From the NCBI GenBank assembly GCA_944324945.1, contig CALUYE010000001.1:186001-250000 (forward strand): 64,000 bases of DNA. Direction: 5' to 3'. Position numbers and translations under genes: made by a program. Positions within the stretch are counted from its first letter, which is position 1. Every line of letters starts with the position of its first letter. Shown one piece after another: positions 52,175 through 60,226 of the stretch. The notes under the pieces are model-generated. The model saw nothing but the letters and a program-made list of their open reading frames with translations, made no database searches and was not told where the DNA came from. Origin of the DNA: Candidatus Gastranaerophilales bacterium. Its GTDB lineage: Bacteria > Cyanobacteriota > Vampirovibrionia > Gastranaerophilales > Gastranaerophilaceae.

Positions 52175-52945
52175 ATGAGCGCGTTTGTTCAAAAAAAAGA
52201 AGAATTTTTAAAATTTATAAAAAATAAATTTTTAAATAAAGAAGAAAAGTTCAACAGTTCTTTATTTTATTTTGCGCTGAATTCAAATTCTCAAAAAAGA
52301 CAATTCAGGATTAATATTGATAAAAAATGTCTTGTTTTATCCCAATACCCAGGAGCCGAAATCAAAGGTCTGGGCGGGTTAATTGCTCAATATCCGAAAA
52401 ATTTTGAAATTTTGTGTTTAACAAACGGCTCAAATCTTGTCGAATATTGCGATGCTATTGAATCGGCAGGGATTGAAAAACAGCGCTTTTGCGAAGTTAT
52501 GAAAAGTTTAAGAGTTAAAGGCTATAAAATTTTTGATATAAACAGCCTTGAGCTTGATAAAAACTATCAGACATTTAGAAAAATCGATATTTCCGAAGTC
52601 GATTACATTTTTATCCCCAATATTTACGATGATAACAAGGATACAGTTTCTCTTTTAAAACATTTTAAAAAGCTTTTGGAAGAAAAAGAACACAAAGAAA
52701 ATCTTAAAATAGTAATGTTTGAATCGGATAATCCTCTTTGCGCTCCTGATTATCTTGCAGATATTGAACATATTATCGAAACAAAAAGAAAAATGCTTGG
52801 CATTTATTATCCTAATAGCGAAAATTTAATAAATAAAATAATTTCACTTAACTCGTATCGAGCCTCTAAATACAATAATATTCAATATTTAGAAGCATTT
52901 ATGACTTTCAGTATTAACGATTTTTTAAATATTAAATTAATATAA
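52175..52945 (+). CDS. PIG-L/LmbE-fold protein lacking the zinc motif
   Basis: A 256-residue protein that follows the PIG-L deacetylase plan but not its chemistry. The strand-loop LVLSQYPGAEIKGLGGLIAQY sits where LmbE/PIG-L proteins have HPDDExxGxGG, so the His and Asp zinc ligands are absent. ILCLTNGSN follows as the usual second strand, and ESAGIEKQRFCEVMKSLRVKGYKIFDI mimics the R-x3-E helix and next strand. The C-terminal ISLNSYRASKYNNIQYLEAFM resembles the substrate-loop helix. It may be a binding-only pseudoenzyme. It precedes fabI by 59 bases. Confidence 0.6.
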   Translation: MSAFVQKKEEFLKFIKNKFLNKEEKFNSSLFYFALNSNSQKRQFRINIDKKCLVLSQYPGAEIKGLGGLIAQYPKNFEILCLTNGSNLVEYCDAIESAGIEKQRFCEVMKSLRVKGYKIFDINSLELDKNYQTFRKIDISEVDYIFIPNIYDDNKDTVSLLKHFKKLLEEKEHKENLKIVMFESDNPLCAPDYLADIEHIIETKRKMLGIYYPNSENLINKIISLNSYRASKYNNIQYLEAFMTFSINDFLNIKLI

Positions 52946-53004
52946 TTTCATTTCGCCCGTATTTATATTATAATCATTTTAACGAAATATAAGGGAGACA
53001 AATT

Positions 53005-53811
53005 ATGGGTTTAATGAGTGGTAAAAAAGGTATTATTTTTGGTGTTTCAAATAAATTCGGAATTGCAAACGCCATAGCCGAACAATTATACGCACAGGGC
53101 GCAGAAATTGCTTTTACTTATGCAAATGAAGCAATGGAAAAAAGAGTCCGCCCAATAGCGGAATCAATGAACGCTAAAATATGCCTTGAATGCGACGTTA
53201 CAAAAGAAGAAGACGTTAAAAAAGTTTTTGAAGAATATCAAAAAACATACGACAAACTTGATTTTGTGGTTCATGCCGTTGCTTTTGCAAACAAAGACGA
53301 TTTAGTAGGCGACTTTTATACGGTAACACGCGAAGGCTGGGACTTAGCAATGCATGTCAGCGCATATTCACTTGTTACAATTGCAAAATATGCAAAGCCT
53401 CAAATGGAAGCTTCAGGCGGAGGTTCAATCCTTGCTTTAACATATCTTGGAGCTACTAAAGTTGTTGCAAATTATAACATCATGGGTGTTGCAAAAGCTG
53501 CTCTTGAATCTTCAATGAGATTTATTGCAATGGATTTAGGAAAATACAACATCAGATGCAACTGCTTATCCGCAGGCCCGATTAAAACAATGGCAGCAAA
53601 AGGTATCGGCGGCTTTGACAGAATGCTAAAAGCAAACGCATTGAAAGCTCCTCTAAAACGTACACCTGCCGTTGAAGAAGTCGGAAAAGCTGCACTATAT
53701 CTACTTTCAGACCTTTCTTCAGCAGTTACTGCACAAGTTCAATTCGTAGACTGCGGCGCAAGCGAAGTCTTCGCCTCAATAGACGAAATGGCACAAATTA
53801 AATTTGATTAA
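53005..53811 (+). CDS. fabI: Enoyl-[acyl-carrier-protein] reductase (NADH)
   Basis: Final reduction step of type II fatty acid synthesis. The 268-residue short-chain dehydrogenase fold has the cofactor motif GIIFGVSNKFGIANAIAEQL, the first catalytic Tyr in ALTYLGATKVV and the FabI-type Y-x6-K pair in NYNIMGVAKAALESSMRFIAMDLG, followed by RCNCLSAGPIKTMAA. AAGGGAG precedes the ATG. This is the triclosan-target class by motif. It is monocistronic, ending at a strong terminator. Confidence 0.97.
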   Translation: MGLMSGKKGIIFGVSNKFGIANAIAEQLYAQGAEIAFTYANEAMEKRVRPIAESMNAKICLECDVTKEEDVKKVFEEYQKTYDKLDFVVHAVAFANKDDLVGDFYTVTREGWDLAMHVSAYSLVTIAKYAKPQMEASGGGSILALTYLGATKVVANYNIMGVAKAALESSMRFIAMDLGKYNIRCNCLSAGPIKTMAAKGIGGFDRMLKANALKAPLKRTPAVEEVGKAALYLLSDLSSAVTAQVQFVDCGASEVFASIDEMAQIKFD

Positions 53812-53828
53812 TTTGTAATATTGATATA

Positions 53829-53861
53829 AAAAAAGCGGTCAATTGACCGCTTTTCTTTTTT
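53829..53861 (+). terminator. Intrinsic terminator after fabI
   Basis: A perfect palindrome (53831-53854) with stem AAAAGCGGTC / GACCGCTTTT and an AATT loop is followed by CTTTTTT. The rest of 53862-54013 shows no gene or further structure that I can support. Confidence 0.92.
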
Positions 53862-54013
53862 AATAAACTGAGTATTTTATAATACGGCATAACTAATGTA
53901 AGATTTGTAATTTCTATATTATCTTAGTCTTGAATTTATAGACGGTTATTGGTGTTTTAGGGCAGTGTTAAGAAATGTTAAAATTATTTTGTTAAAATGT
54001 TCATTTTTCCTCT

Positions 54014-54042
54014 TGTAGTTTTTTTAGATATATTGTATATTT
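54014..54042 (+). promoter_or_regulatory. Promoter of speD
   Basis: TTGTAG (54014-54019), a 17-base spacer and TATATT (54037-54042). The predicted transcription start near 54049 lies before the TTG start at 54080 and after the spurious upstream frame start at 54041. Confidence 0.6.
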
Positions 54043-54079
54043 GTTTTTGCGAACAGAAAAATATAAGGGGGAATATGAA

Positions 54080-54532
54080 TTGGCAGTAATGACACCTATT
54101 AAAGATATGAGCAACGTAATCGGAAACAAGGAACAGTACCTTGGAAGGCATATCTTAGCGGAATTTTTTGAATGTGATTCTAATGTATTAAATAATCCGA
54201 AACTTGTCGAAAAGTATATGTTGCAGGCAGCTCTTGAATGCGGAGCAACGATAGTTAATAAATGTTTTCATTTGTTTATGCCGCATGGAGTTTCAGGAGT
54301 TGTTATCATATCGGAAAGTCATTTAGCTATTCATACTTGGCCTGAATATGGTTATGCTGCGGTTGATTTATTTACTTGTGGTGAGCAGTGTGATCCTAAA
54401 GTTTCTTATGAATTTTTAAAAGAAAAATTTGGTTCAAAAGATGCAAGATATTCTCAATTAAACCGTGGTTTAATGGATTTTGAACAACACAATATTGAAC
54501 ATACTCCTTTTAAAATATCAGAATCATTCTAG
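54080..54532 (+). CDS. speD: S-adenosylmethionine decarboxylase proenzyme
   Basis: Makes decarboxylated SAM for spermidine synthesis. The protein self-cleaves at the Glu-Ser bond in [14 protein letters not shown] to create the pyruvoyl group; His and Cys active-site residues follow ([17 protein letters not shown]). The start is taken as TTG at 54080 ([11 protein letters not shown]), because AAGGGGG lies 8 bases upstream; an ATG at 54089 is the alternative. About 150 residues is near the class 1B (Thermotoga/Bacillus) size, with a longer C-terminus. speE is not adjacent. Confidence 0.95.
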   Translation: MAVMTPIKDMSNVIGNKEQYLGRHILAEFFECDSNVLNNPKLVEKYMLQAALECGATIVNKCFHLFMPHGVSGVVIISESHLAIHTWPEYGYAAVDLFTCGEQCDPKVSYEFLKEKFGSKDARYSQLNRGLMDFEQHNIEHTPFKISESF

Positions 54533-54560
54533 TTTTGAATTTTTTTGATAATATATTTAT

Positions 54561-55082
54561 ATGGATGAGTTCACAATAGAAGAATTAAAAAGGGAAATGA
54601 TTGATGATATTCTTCAAATTGAAGAATTGTGCTATGGTGCTCATCATTGGTCTTATGATTCTTTTTTGAGTGAGTTGAATAATAAAATTTCTTCTTATTT
54701 TTGTTTATTAAATAAAGAAAAAAAATGTGTAGGCTATATTGGTATTTGGAAAATAATAAACGAAGCTCATATTACGAATTTGTCCGTTCATCCTGATTAT
54801 CAAAACCAAAAATTGGCTCACAGATTGCTTTTAAAAATGATTGATGAATGTTATAGGGCAAAAATTAAATTTATCACATTGGAAGTAAGGAAATCCAATA
54901 AAAAAGCGATACATTTATATGAAAAATTCGGTTTTAAATCATTGGGTTTAAGAAAAAAATATTATCAAGATAATAATGAAGATGCTCTTATAATGTGGAG
55001 CGAGAATATTTTTGATAAAAAATACAAAGATTTATATCAGGGGTTTAAAAAAGAGTTGGGAAATGAGCATGGCAATAATTAA
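54561..55082 (+). CDS. rimI: Ribosomal-protein-alanine N-acetyltransferase (RimI-like GNAT)
   Basis: A 173-residue GNAT acetyltransferase. The acetyl-CoA loop region reads VHPDYQNQKLAHRLL, preceded by ITNLSV and followed by LEVRKSNKKAIHLYEKFGFKSLGLRKKYYQD, the typical RimI end. It probably acetylates the N-terminus of S18 or another protein. The C-terminal 25 residues are charged and overlap the BioY-like gene. No SD; a TAATAT lies 6 bases before the ATG. Confidence 0.88.
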   Translation: MDEFTIEELKREMIDDILQIEELCYGAHHWSYDSFLSELNNKISSYFCLLNKEKKCVGYIGIWKIINEAHITNLSVHPDYQNQKLAHRLLLKMIDECYRAKIKFITLEVRKSNKKAIHLYEKFGFKSLGLRKKYYQDNNEDALIMWSENIFDKKYKDLYQGFKKELGNEHGNN

Positions 55083-55767
55083 TAAAAGATACAGGGATAT
55101 TTTTGAAGAGTATATTTATAAGAATCAGCAAACACCTTTAACGATAGGGACTTTGGCGGTGTGTGCTTTTTGTTTTTTATTGCTTATTATTGCGACATTT
55201 ACGGAAACTTCAATCCCGACACCTCATATAAGCTATGATTCAATTTACGGATTAAATTTTTCAACAAAAATTCTAAATTATACCCCGAGAATCCCTGTTA
55301 TGATATTTATAATATATCTTCTTGGAAGAAATTATTCCATGCTTGTATTTTTTACATATCTTATTGTCGGGTTTTTTGTTTGGCCGATATTTGTTTTCGG
55401 AGGAGGGTTATCCTATATTCAAAATTATCTTTTCGGTTATTTTTTAGGTTTTATTTTTGCAATTTTTATAACGGGAGGGCTTTTATCAATAAGCCAGAAT
55501 TTTAAAGCAAAACTTATCTCAGGAAGTTTAGGAGTTATATCGATTCATCTTTGCGGCTTTTTGTATTGTGTTATTTTGGCATTATTCGGGGTTATAGGGT
55601 TTAATATGGTATTGCCCATAGCGCATATTATTAGCGGAAGCAATATTATTTATGATTTGTTGTTTAGTATTATTGTTTTATTAATAGGGCCATATATTAA
55701 AAATGTATTTTGGGTTTGTATGAAACCAAAACCCGACAAGAAGAAAAAGCTTGAAAAATTAAAATAA
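55063..55767 (+). CDS. bioY: BioY-like transporter substrate-binding membrane protein
   Basis: A 234-residue integral membrane protein with about six hydrophobic segments. RIPVMIFIIYLLGRNY and the glycine-rich FGGGLSYIQNYLFGYFLGFIFA correspond to the BioY motifs near helices 2-4, where biotin binds. The N-terminus carries an extra amphipathic stretch before the first helix. BioY imports biotin alone or with an ECF module; no ECF ATPase genes are here. The start is placed at the ATG at 55063, overlapping rimI by 20 bases. It overlaps the convergent fliR end by 9 bases. Divergence from classical BioY leaves substrate uncertain. Confidence 0.7.
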   Translation: MSMAIINKRYRDIFEEYIYKNQQTPLTIGTLAVCAFCFLLLIIATFTETSIPTPHISYDSIYGLNFSTKILNYTPRIPVMIFIIYLLGRNYSMLVFFTYLIVGFFVWPIFVFGGGLSYIQNYLFGYFLGFIFAIFITGGLLSISQNFKAKLISGSLGVISIHLCGFLYCVILALFGVIGFNMVLPIAHIISGSNIIYDLLFSIIVLLIGPYIKNVFWVCMKPKPDKKKKLEKLK

Positions 55768-56538
55768 ATTTGCGTATGAAACTAAATAATCGGTTATAAC
55801 ATTAATCAACATAGGTAAAATTACAATCAGTATAAAAGCGCCCATAACGGGTTTGAATAAAAAGCTGAGAGAAAAAACGTTTACCTGCGGGGCAGTTTTT
55901 GAAATAATACCAAGGATTATATCCTGTGCTAAAGTTGCAAGCAAAACAGGAGCTGCTATATGAAGCCCCATAAAAAGAATGTTCCCCGTTATTTCGCTTA
56001 AATATTGAATATTTATTATATTTTCAAAATGAAAATTAACACTATACATAGGATACAGTTCAAAACTTCTTATAAGCGCGTTAAAAAGCCAGTAAATCCC
56101 TCCTGAGTATATAAAAATAAGCAAAGATAAAACGGAAAAATAATTAGCCATAACGCTAACCTGGCTTTTAGTGGAGGGATCCATAATCATTGCCGATGAT
56201 AAACCCATTTGCGTATTTATCATATCTCCCCCCGTTAAAACGGCGGCAAGGATACAATTTGCAACATAACCTATGATGGCTCCAAATAAAAAGTTTAAAA
56301 GTATACACAAAAATATAGGGCACCCTTCGGGTGCTGCTGCGGGTTTTAAAACGCCTATTAAAATTATTGTTGAAATTAAGGCAAAAGAAATTCTAACCAT
56401 TGCGGGTATTTCGCTTTTGGATAAAACAGGAGCCAGTCTCATCATGCCTGCCAATCTGGCAAAAATCATAATTCCTGCTCCGAGTGCGTTATTGATTTCC
56501 GGAAATAAAAGTGCAAATTGTTTTAAAATTTCATCCAA
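55759..56538 (-). CDS. fliR: Flagellar export gate protein FliR
   Basis: Core of the flagellar type III export gate, forming the FliP5Q4R1 assembly. The 259-residue protein has about six membrane helices and the family segments RLAGMMRLAPVLSKSEIPAMVRISFAL and GGDMINTQMGLSSAMIMDPSTKSQVSVMANYF. The end ANLF differs from the E. coli protein but the length is standard. It is the last gene of the operon, 10 bases after fliQ. flhB and flhA are not in the window. Confidence 0.93.
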   Translation of the reverse strand: MDEILKQFALLFPEINNALGAGIMIFARLAGMMRLAPVLSKSEIPAMVRISFALISTIILIGVLKPAAAPEGCPIFLCILLNFLFGAIIGYVANCILAAVLTGGDMINTQMGLSSAMIMDPSTKSQVSVMANYFSVLSLLIFIYSGGIYWLFNALIRSFELYPMYSVNFHFENIINIQYLSEITGNILFMGLHIAAPVLLATLAQDIILGIISKTAPQVNVFSLSFLFKPVMGAFILIVILPMLINVITDYLVSYANLF

Positions 56539-56548
56539 AATTTACTCC

Positions 56549-57040
56549 TTAATTTCCGTTTATTTTTAGTCTTTCAATAAAATTAGGGTTATTTACGGGG
56601 TTTTGTTTAGCGGGAAGATAGATTTCATGTTGTGTTGCTTTTTTATCCCAGGGAATATTGCCTTTATTTTTAAGGGCACTGTTTAAATTGGAGTTAGCAT
56701 TTATTTTATCTCTCATTTCCCTGTCAAAAGGACGGGTATATTTAAAATAATCTTCAGGCAAAACAAAAGTATCGTTTTTGGGGGTAATTTGAAAAGCAAG
56801 ATGCACTCCTTCATAGACATAATTTGTCATAATTTTCATAAAAAATCCGCCAAGGATGATTATGCTTAAAAATACGAGACATATTTTGGGTGCTGCCGCG
56901 ATTGTTTGTTCTTGAACCTGTGTTACTGCCTGTAAAATACCGACAACAAGACCGACTGCCGCAGCAACAAGTACGCACGGCATTGAAATTGCCAGCATAA
57001 CCATAAAACCTTTTGCTAAATATTCTACAAGTAATTCCAT
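56549..57040 (-). CDS. fliQ: Flagellar export gate protein FliQ with C-terminal extension
   Basis: The first 86 residues match FliQ: two membrane helices (MVMLAISMPCVLVAAAVGLVVGILQAVTQVQEQT-type, ending in the conserved QVQEQTIAAAPKI) and a second helix up to about residue 72. FliQ is normally about 89 residues; this one has 163. The extra 75 residues (from about residue 89) are hydrophilic, Asn/Lys/Pro-rich and look disordered. The extension is in the same frame without a visible gap. The ATG overlaps the fliP stop by one base, so translation is coupled. Confidence 0.92.
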   Translation of the reverse strand: MELLVEYLAKGFMVMLAISMPCVLVAAAVGLVVGILQAVTQVQEQTIAAAPKICLVFLSIIILGGFFMKIMTNYVYEGVHLAFQITPKNDTFVLPEDYFKYTRPFDREMRDKINANSNLNSALKNKGNIPWDKKATQHEIYLPAKQNPVNNPNFIERLKINGN

Positions 57041-57681
57041 TAATTAAAACTCTCCACAAGCCCTTTAACAATTAAGCTCCAGCCGTCAACCGCGATAAAT
57101 ATTAAAAGCTTAAAAGGAGTTGAGACAATCTGGGGCGACAACATAAACATACCAAGAGCAAGAAGTATGTTTGCAACAATTAAATCAAGTACAATAAAAG
57201 GTACATATATAATAAAACCGATTTCAAAAGCCGTTTTAAGTTCCGAGACAATGTATGCCGGAGCCACTTCCCATAATGTTAAGTCGTCAGGAGAATTTGG
57301 CGCCTGTCCTCTTGTTTTGCTTACAAAAAAGGCTAAATCGCTCTGGCGGGTTTGTTTTAACATGTATTCTTTCAAAGGTTTTGAGCTTGCATTGAGCGCT
57401 TCAACCATGTTTTGATTTTTTGAATACGGAACCTGGTATGCTTTATACATATCGTCAAAAACAGGACTCATGGTATAAATCGTCAAAATTAAAGAAAGCC
57501 CGATTAGGGTGATTGCAGGCGGGACCGAGTTTGTACCCATGGCTGTTTTAAGCATTGAAAAAACAATCGTAAACCTCAAAAACGGAGTCATTGAAACAAA
57601 CATAAAAGGCAACAGGGAAAAAGTTGCCATTACAATCAACAGTTGAATAACGGGACTTATATCTTTTAATAAATTATCCAT
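57040..57681 (-). CDS. fliP: Flagellar export gate protein FliP
   Basis: A 213-residue gate protein with FliP signatures: MTPFLRFTIVFSMLKTAMGTNSVPP, the periplasmic loop ending in LKEYMLKQTRQSDLAFF, and SELKTAFEIGFIIYVPFIVLDLIVANILLALGMFML followed by PFKLLIFIAVDGW (listed as separate segments of the same helix-rich end). It lacks the cleavable signal peptide of E. coli FliP, as type III secretion SctR proteins do, but KEYMLKQTR and GTNSVPP are flagellar-type. It overlaps fliO (ATGA) and fliQ. Confidence 0.93.
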   Translation of the reverse strand: MDNLLKDISPVIQLLIVMATFSLLPFMFVSMTPFLRFTIVFSMLKTAMGTNSVPPAITLIGLSLILTIYTMSPVFDDMYKAYQVPYSKNQNMVEALNASSKPLKEYMLKQTRQSDLAFFVSKTRGQAPNSPDDLTLWEVAPAYIVSELKTAFEIGFIIYVPFIVLDLIVANILLALGMFMLSPQIVSTPFKLLIFIAVDGWSLIVKGLVESFN

Positions 57682-58280
57682 CAGTAATTACTTCCTATTT
57701 TAGAATCGTAATCATTATCGTTATTAAGCTCTTTTAAAAGCTGTTTTATTATTTTTTGTTTATTTCCTTTTCTTAATTGCTCAACGGGCGAAAAATCTTT
57801 TTCTTCTTTTTCGTAAAGTTCTCTAAATTGGCGCTGAAGTTTGTTTAATCTTGCCTGATGCAATTCATCAAACTGTGTGTTTTGTTTGGAGGCTCTTGGA
57901 TTTATATTTGAATCCATGAAATCTTGAATTTCTGCTGAATTTTTATTTTTTTGTTCAATGTTATTTAAAGCCTGAAGAAGATTTTGAGAATCCGTTTGTT
58001 GATAAGTTTTTTGGCTTTTATTTTGAGAATTTTCATCGTTTAATTTTGATAAAAATGTTGTATGCTCAAGCCCTGAAGCTATAAGGAACTTTTCATTTTT
58101 AATTTTAACAACCAAAAGCACCTTTTTAGGTCCTATGGGCATGGAATCAAGAATTTTAATCATCCCTTTATTTTCGTTTTTATTAAGGGGGCCTATTTTT
58201 TTATATACGATAAAACCGATAAGCAAAATGCCTACTATAGCTAATGTATAAAATATAAATGCCGTTAAATATGTAATCAT
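57681..58280 (-). CDS. fliO: FliO-like flagellar assembly protein
   Basis: A 199-residue protein with one N-terminal membrane helix (TAFIFYTLAIVGILLIGFIVY) and the FliO beta domain IKILDSMPIGPKKVLLVVKI..EKFLIASGLEHTTFLSKL. FliO helps FliP form its ring and is found in flagella but not in virulence type III systems, which argues for a flagellar origin of this cluster. The second half (residues about 85-199) is Gln/Asn/Lys-rich and probably disordered. Position directly before fliP agrees. Confidence 0.82.
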   Translation of the reverse strand: MITYLTAFIFYTLAIVGILLIGFIVYKKIGPLNKNENKGMIKILDSMPIGPKKVLLVVKIKNEKFLIASGLEHTTFLSKLNDENSQNKSQKTYQQTDSQNLLQALNNIEQKNKNSAEIQDFMDSNINPRASKQNTQFDELHQARLNKLQRQFRELYEKEEKDFSPVEQLRKGNKQKIIKQLLKELNNDNDYDSKIGSNY

Positions 58281-58301
58281 TTTTCTTTCCTTTTGTATTT
58301 A

Positions 58302-59516
58302 TTATTTTTCAAAATCCGAATAGTCAAATTCTTCATCCTGTACTTTTTGCGTCTGCTGAGGCTGCTGAGGTCTTGGTTGTTGGGGGCGGGCTTGTGTTTG
58401 CTGCGGCTGTTTCGGGGGAGGATTTTTAGCGGGTTCTTTTTTTATTTCCTGCGTTTTTTGTTCGGGCATTTGTTTTTTAACTTCCGAACTCATAACCTCG
58501 TTTAATCTGACTGCGTATCTGTCGTTAATTATCACAAGTTCGCCTTTTGCAACCTGTTTATTTTCAACAAAAAGCGACAACTCGTTTTCAAATACCGAGC
58601 CTAAGTCAACAATTTGTCCTTTGGTTATTTGCTTTAGTTCTCCGATAGTCATTTTGACTTTTGCAAATTCAGCATTTATCTCAACCTGTATATCATCCCA
58701 TAAATTTTTTTCCATTATTACCTCTTGATTGATTTGCTGTTCCTGTGTATCTTCTTCGTCATCTCCTAAGTTAATAATTAATGACGGGTTTGGTCTTATG
58801 TTGAATTTTTTTTTAAAATCACCTGAAATTAAAGTCGCTTTTTTGATATCGCTATCTTCTAAAAGGACAATATCACCTTCTTCAAGGTTTTTAAGTTCGC
58901 TGAGTCTTATTTTAGATGTTCCAATTTGTACCCTGACAAAAGTCGATTGATTAACAAAATCTTCATCATAAAAAGATTCGCATTTTTTCAATTCGCTCAA
59001 TTGAACCCTGTCTTGCGGGATTGTGAGCATGATGTTTGAGCCTGTCAGGTTTTTTGTAACAACATAAAATAAAATATTTAATTTCTTTTCGCTTTTGTCG
59101 CTTAATTTAACGGTAGATACGGGTATTAAAATATCTTTTATTTTTTTGTATAAAAATTCGCAAAAACTATTTAAAATCTTGATTTCAAGGTTACTCATGG
59201 ATGATAATTTAAAATTTTTTTTCTTGTATGTATCAGACTCATCATCAAGAGTAATATCAAAGAAATTTTCGATAAAATCACTATCCAGCCTTATTGTAAC
59301 GGGTTTATGCTGTTCTACTTTTATCTGGCTTGAGAAAAAATCAACCCCTTTGATTAATTTTTCGTCTCTTAATTCTCTAAAAGTATTCATAGCGCGGATT
59401 TTAAGCTTTACATCCTGCTCCCAGAATTTTTCAATGGCAATATGTACGGCCTCCATAATTGAAGCTGTAAAACCCGTAAAATCATTATTTTGAAAAATAT
59501 CTGCGTAATATGCCAC
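58302..59516 (-). CDS. C-ring protein with two SpoA domains (FliM/FliN- or SctQ-like)
   Basis: A 404-residue protein. The N-terminal 170 residues may be a diverged CheC-like FliM middle domain. A first SpoA-like domain is suggested by FVRVQIGTSKIRLSELKNLEEGDIVLLED (near residue 190). A second, clearer one is VEINAEFAKVKMTIGELKQITKGQIVDL with LSLFVENKQVAKGELVIINDRYAVRLNEV (near residues 280-345), as in FliN. A Pro/Gln-rich tail of about 60 residues ends the protein. Two SpoA domains in one chain is the SctQ arrangement; flagella normally split them between FliM and FliN. It is first in the export operon, 21 bases before fliO. Confidence 0.8.
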   Translation of the reverse strand: MAYYADIFQNNDFTGFTASIMEAVHIAIEKFWEQDVKLKIRAMNTFRELRDEKLIKGVDFFSSQIKVEQHKPVTIRLDSDFIENFFDITLDDESDTYKKKNFKLSSMSNLEIKILNSFCEFLYKKIKDILIPVSTVKLSDKSEKKLNILFYVVTKNLTGSNIMLTIPQDRVQLSELKKCESFYDEDFVNQSTFVRVQIGTSKIRLSELKNLEEGDIVLLEDSDIKKATLISGDFKKKFNIRPNPSLIINLGDDEEDTQEQQINQEVIMEKNLWDDIQVEINAEFAKVKMTIGELKQITKGQIVDLGSVFENELSLFVENKQVAKGELVIINDRYAVRLNEVMSSEVKKQMPEQKTQEIKKEPAKNPPPKQPQQTQARPQQPRPQQPQQTQKVQDEEFDYSDFEK

Positions 59517-59603
59517 GAAACTACCTGTTTTTTAGCTATAATACCCCACAGATATTATATAATTTTCTTTTTTGGTAAGGCAATTTATTAAAAAAAATTA
59601 AAA

Positions 59604-59810
59604 TTACATAATAAAATTATGACCGTATCTTAATGAACCTGTTAAAAAGCTTTCTTTAACGGTAGAGCGAAGACTCTTATAGCTTTTCTTGCGGTCTTCT
59701 TTAGAAGACTCGTCTATCTTTTCTTTGGATGTTTGATACTTATCCACAACAAGATTAGATGAAACATCAAGATTTAAATTTAATAAAATAGAACAAGTCC
59801 TGCTGTCCAT
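59604..59810 (-). CDS. Small hypothetical protein (68 aa)
   Basis: A possible small gene upstream of the C-ring operon. AAAGGA lies 10 bases before the ATG. The product is Ser/Lys-rich (MDSRTCSILLNLNLDVSSNL at the start, GSLRYGHNFIM at the end), with no signal or membrane helix. An AT-rich leader of about 100 bases (59811-59913) contains TTGTAA and TATAAT elements that could form a promoter. No family is recognised, and coding status is uncertain. Confidence 0.45.
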   Translation of the reverse strand: MDSRTCSILLNLNLDVSSNLVVDKYQTSKEKIDESSKEDRKKSYKSLRSTVKESFLTGSLRYGHNFIM

Positions 59811-59913
59811 AATTAGTATATCCTTTTTATCTATATCTTATATATAAATAAAAACTTTTTTTGAGGAACAATTTCAAAATTATATTTTATCTTAACAAAA
59901 ATTTACAATAAAT

Positions 59914-60189
59914 TTAATATGCAACGGTATCTTCAAGCATAAATCTGTAAAGCTGGATATCGTCCTGTTCTTCCTTGGGTTTTAGCTTTTCTTTTTCAAG
60001 TCTTATTTGTTCTTCTTTTGTTTCCGATTTTAATTGAACAAGAGGCTGACCTTCTTCACGATTAAAGAAATTCCATTTAAAGCCGTCTATTAAACCGTAT
60101 TCGGTTTCTGTTTTGTAAGTCCCGAAGGTAACGGCATAAACAGGGGATAGAACAAGAGTTAATATTAAGGTTAAGAGAATCTTTTTCAT
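59914..60189 (-). CDS. Small exported protein (91 aa), unknown function
   Basis: The protein begins with a signal peptide (KKILLTLILTLVLSPVYA) and cleavage is likely after VYA. The mature 72 residues include TFGTYKTETEYGLIDGFKWNFFNREEG followed by a Glu/Lys-rich helix (shown in part) and end MLEDTVAY. No Cys, no membrane anchor. A small periplasmic or surface protein; no family recognised. It is divergent from the 60227 gene with a 37-base intergenic region. Confidence 0.65.
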   Translation of the reverse strand: MKKILLTLILTLVLSPVYAVTFGTYKTETEYGLIDGFKWNFFNREEGQPLVQLKSETKEEQIRLEKEKLKPKEEQDDIQLYRFMLEDTVAY

Positions 60190-60226
60190 GCTTATATGTT
60201 AGCACAGTTTAAGGTATTATTAAAGT

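Noticed and set aside
54041-54079. Earlier start of speD
   Set aside because: It would lie upstream of the predicted transcription start, and the SD AAGGGGG is placed for the TTG at 54080.
55759-59516. Virulence-type (non-flagellar) type III secretion system
   Set aside because: A FliO-like gene is present and the FliP loop motifs are flagellar-type; only the double SpoA protein points to T3SS, so flagellar origin is preferred.
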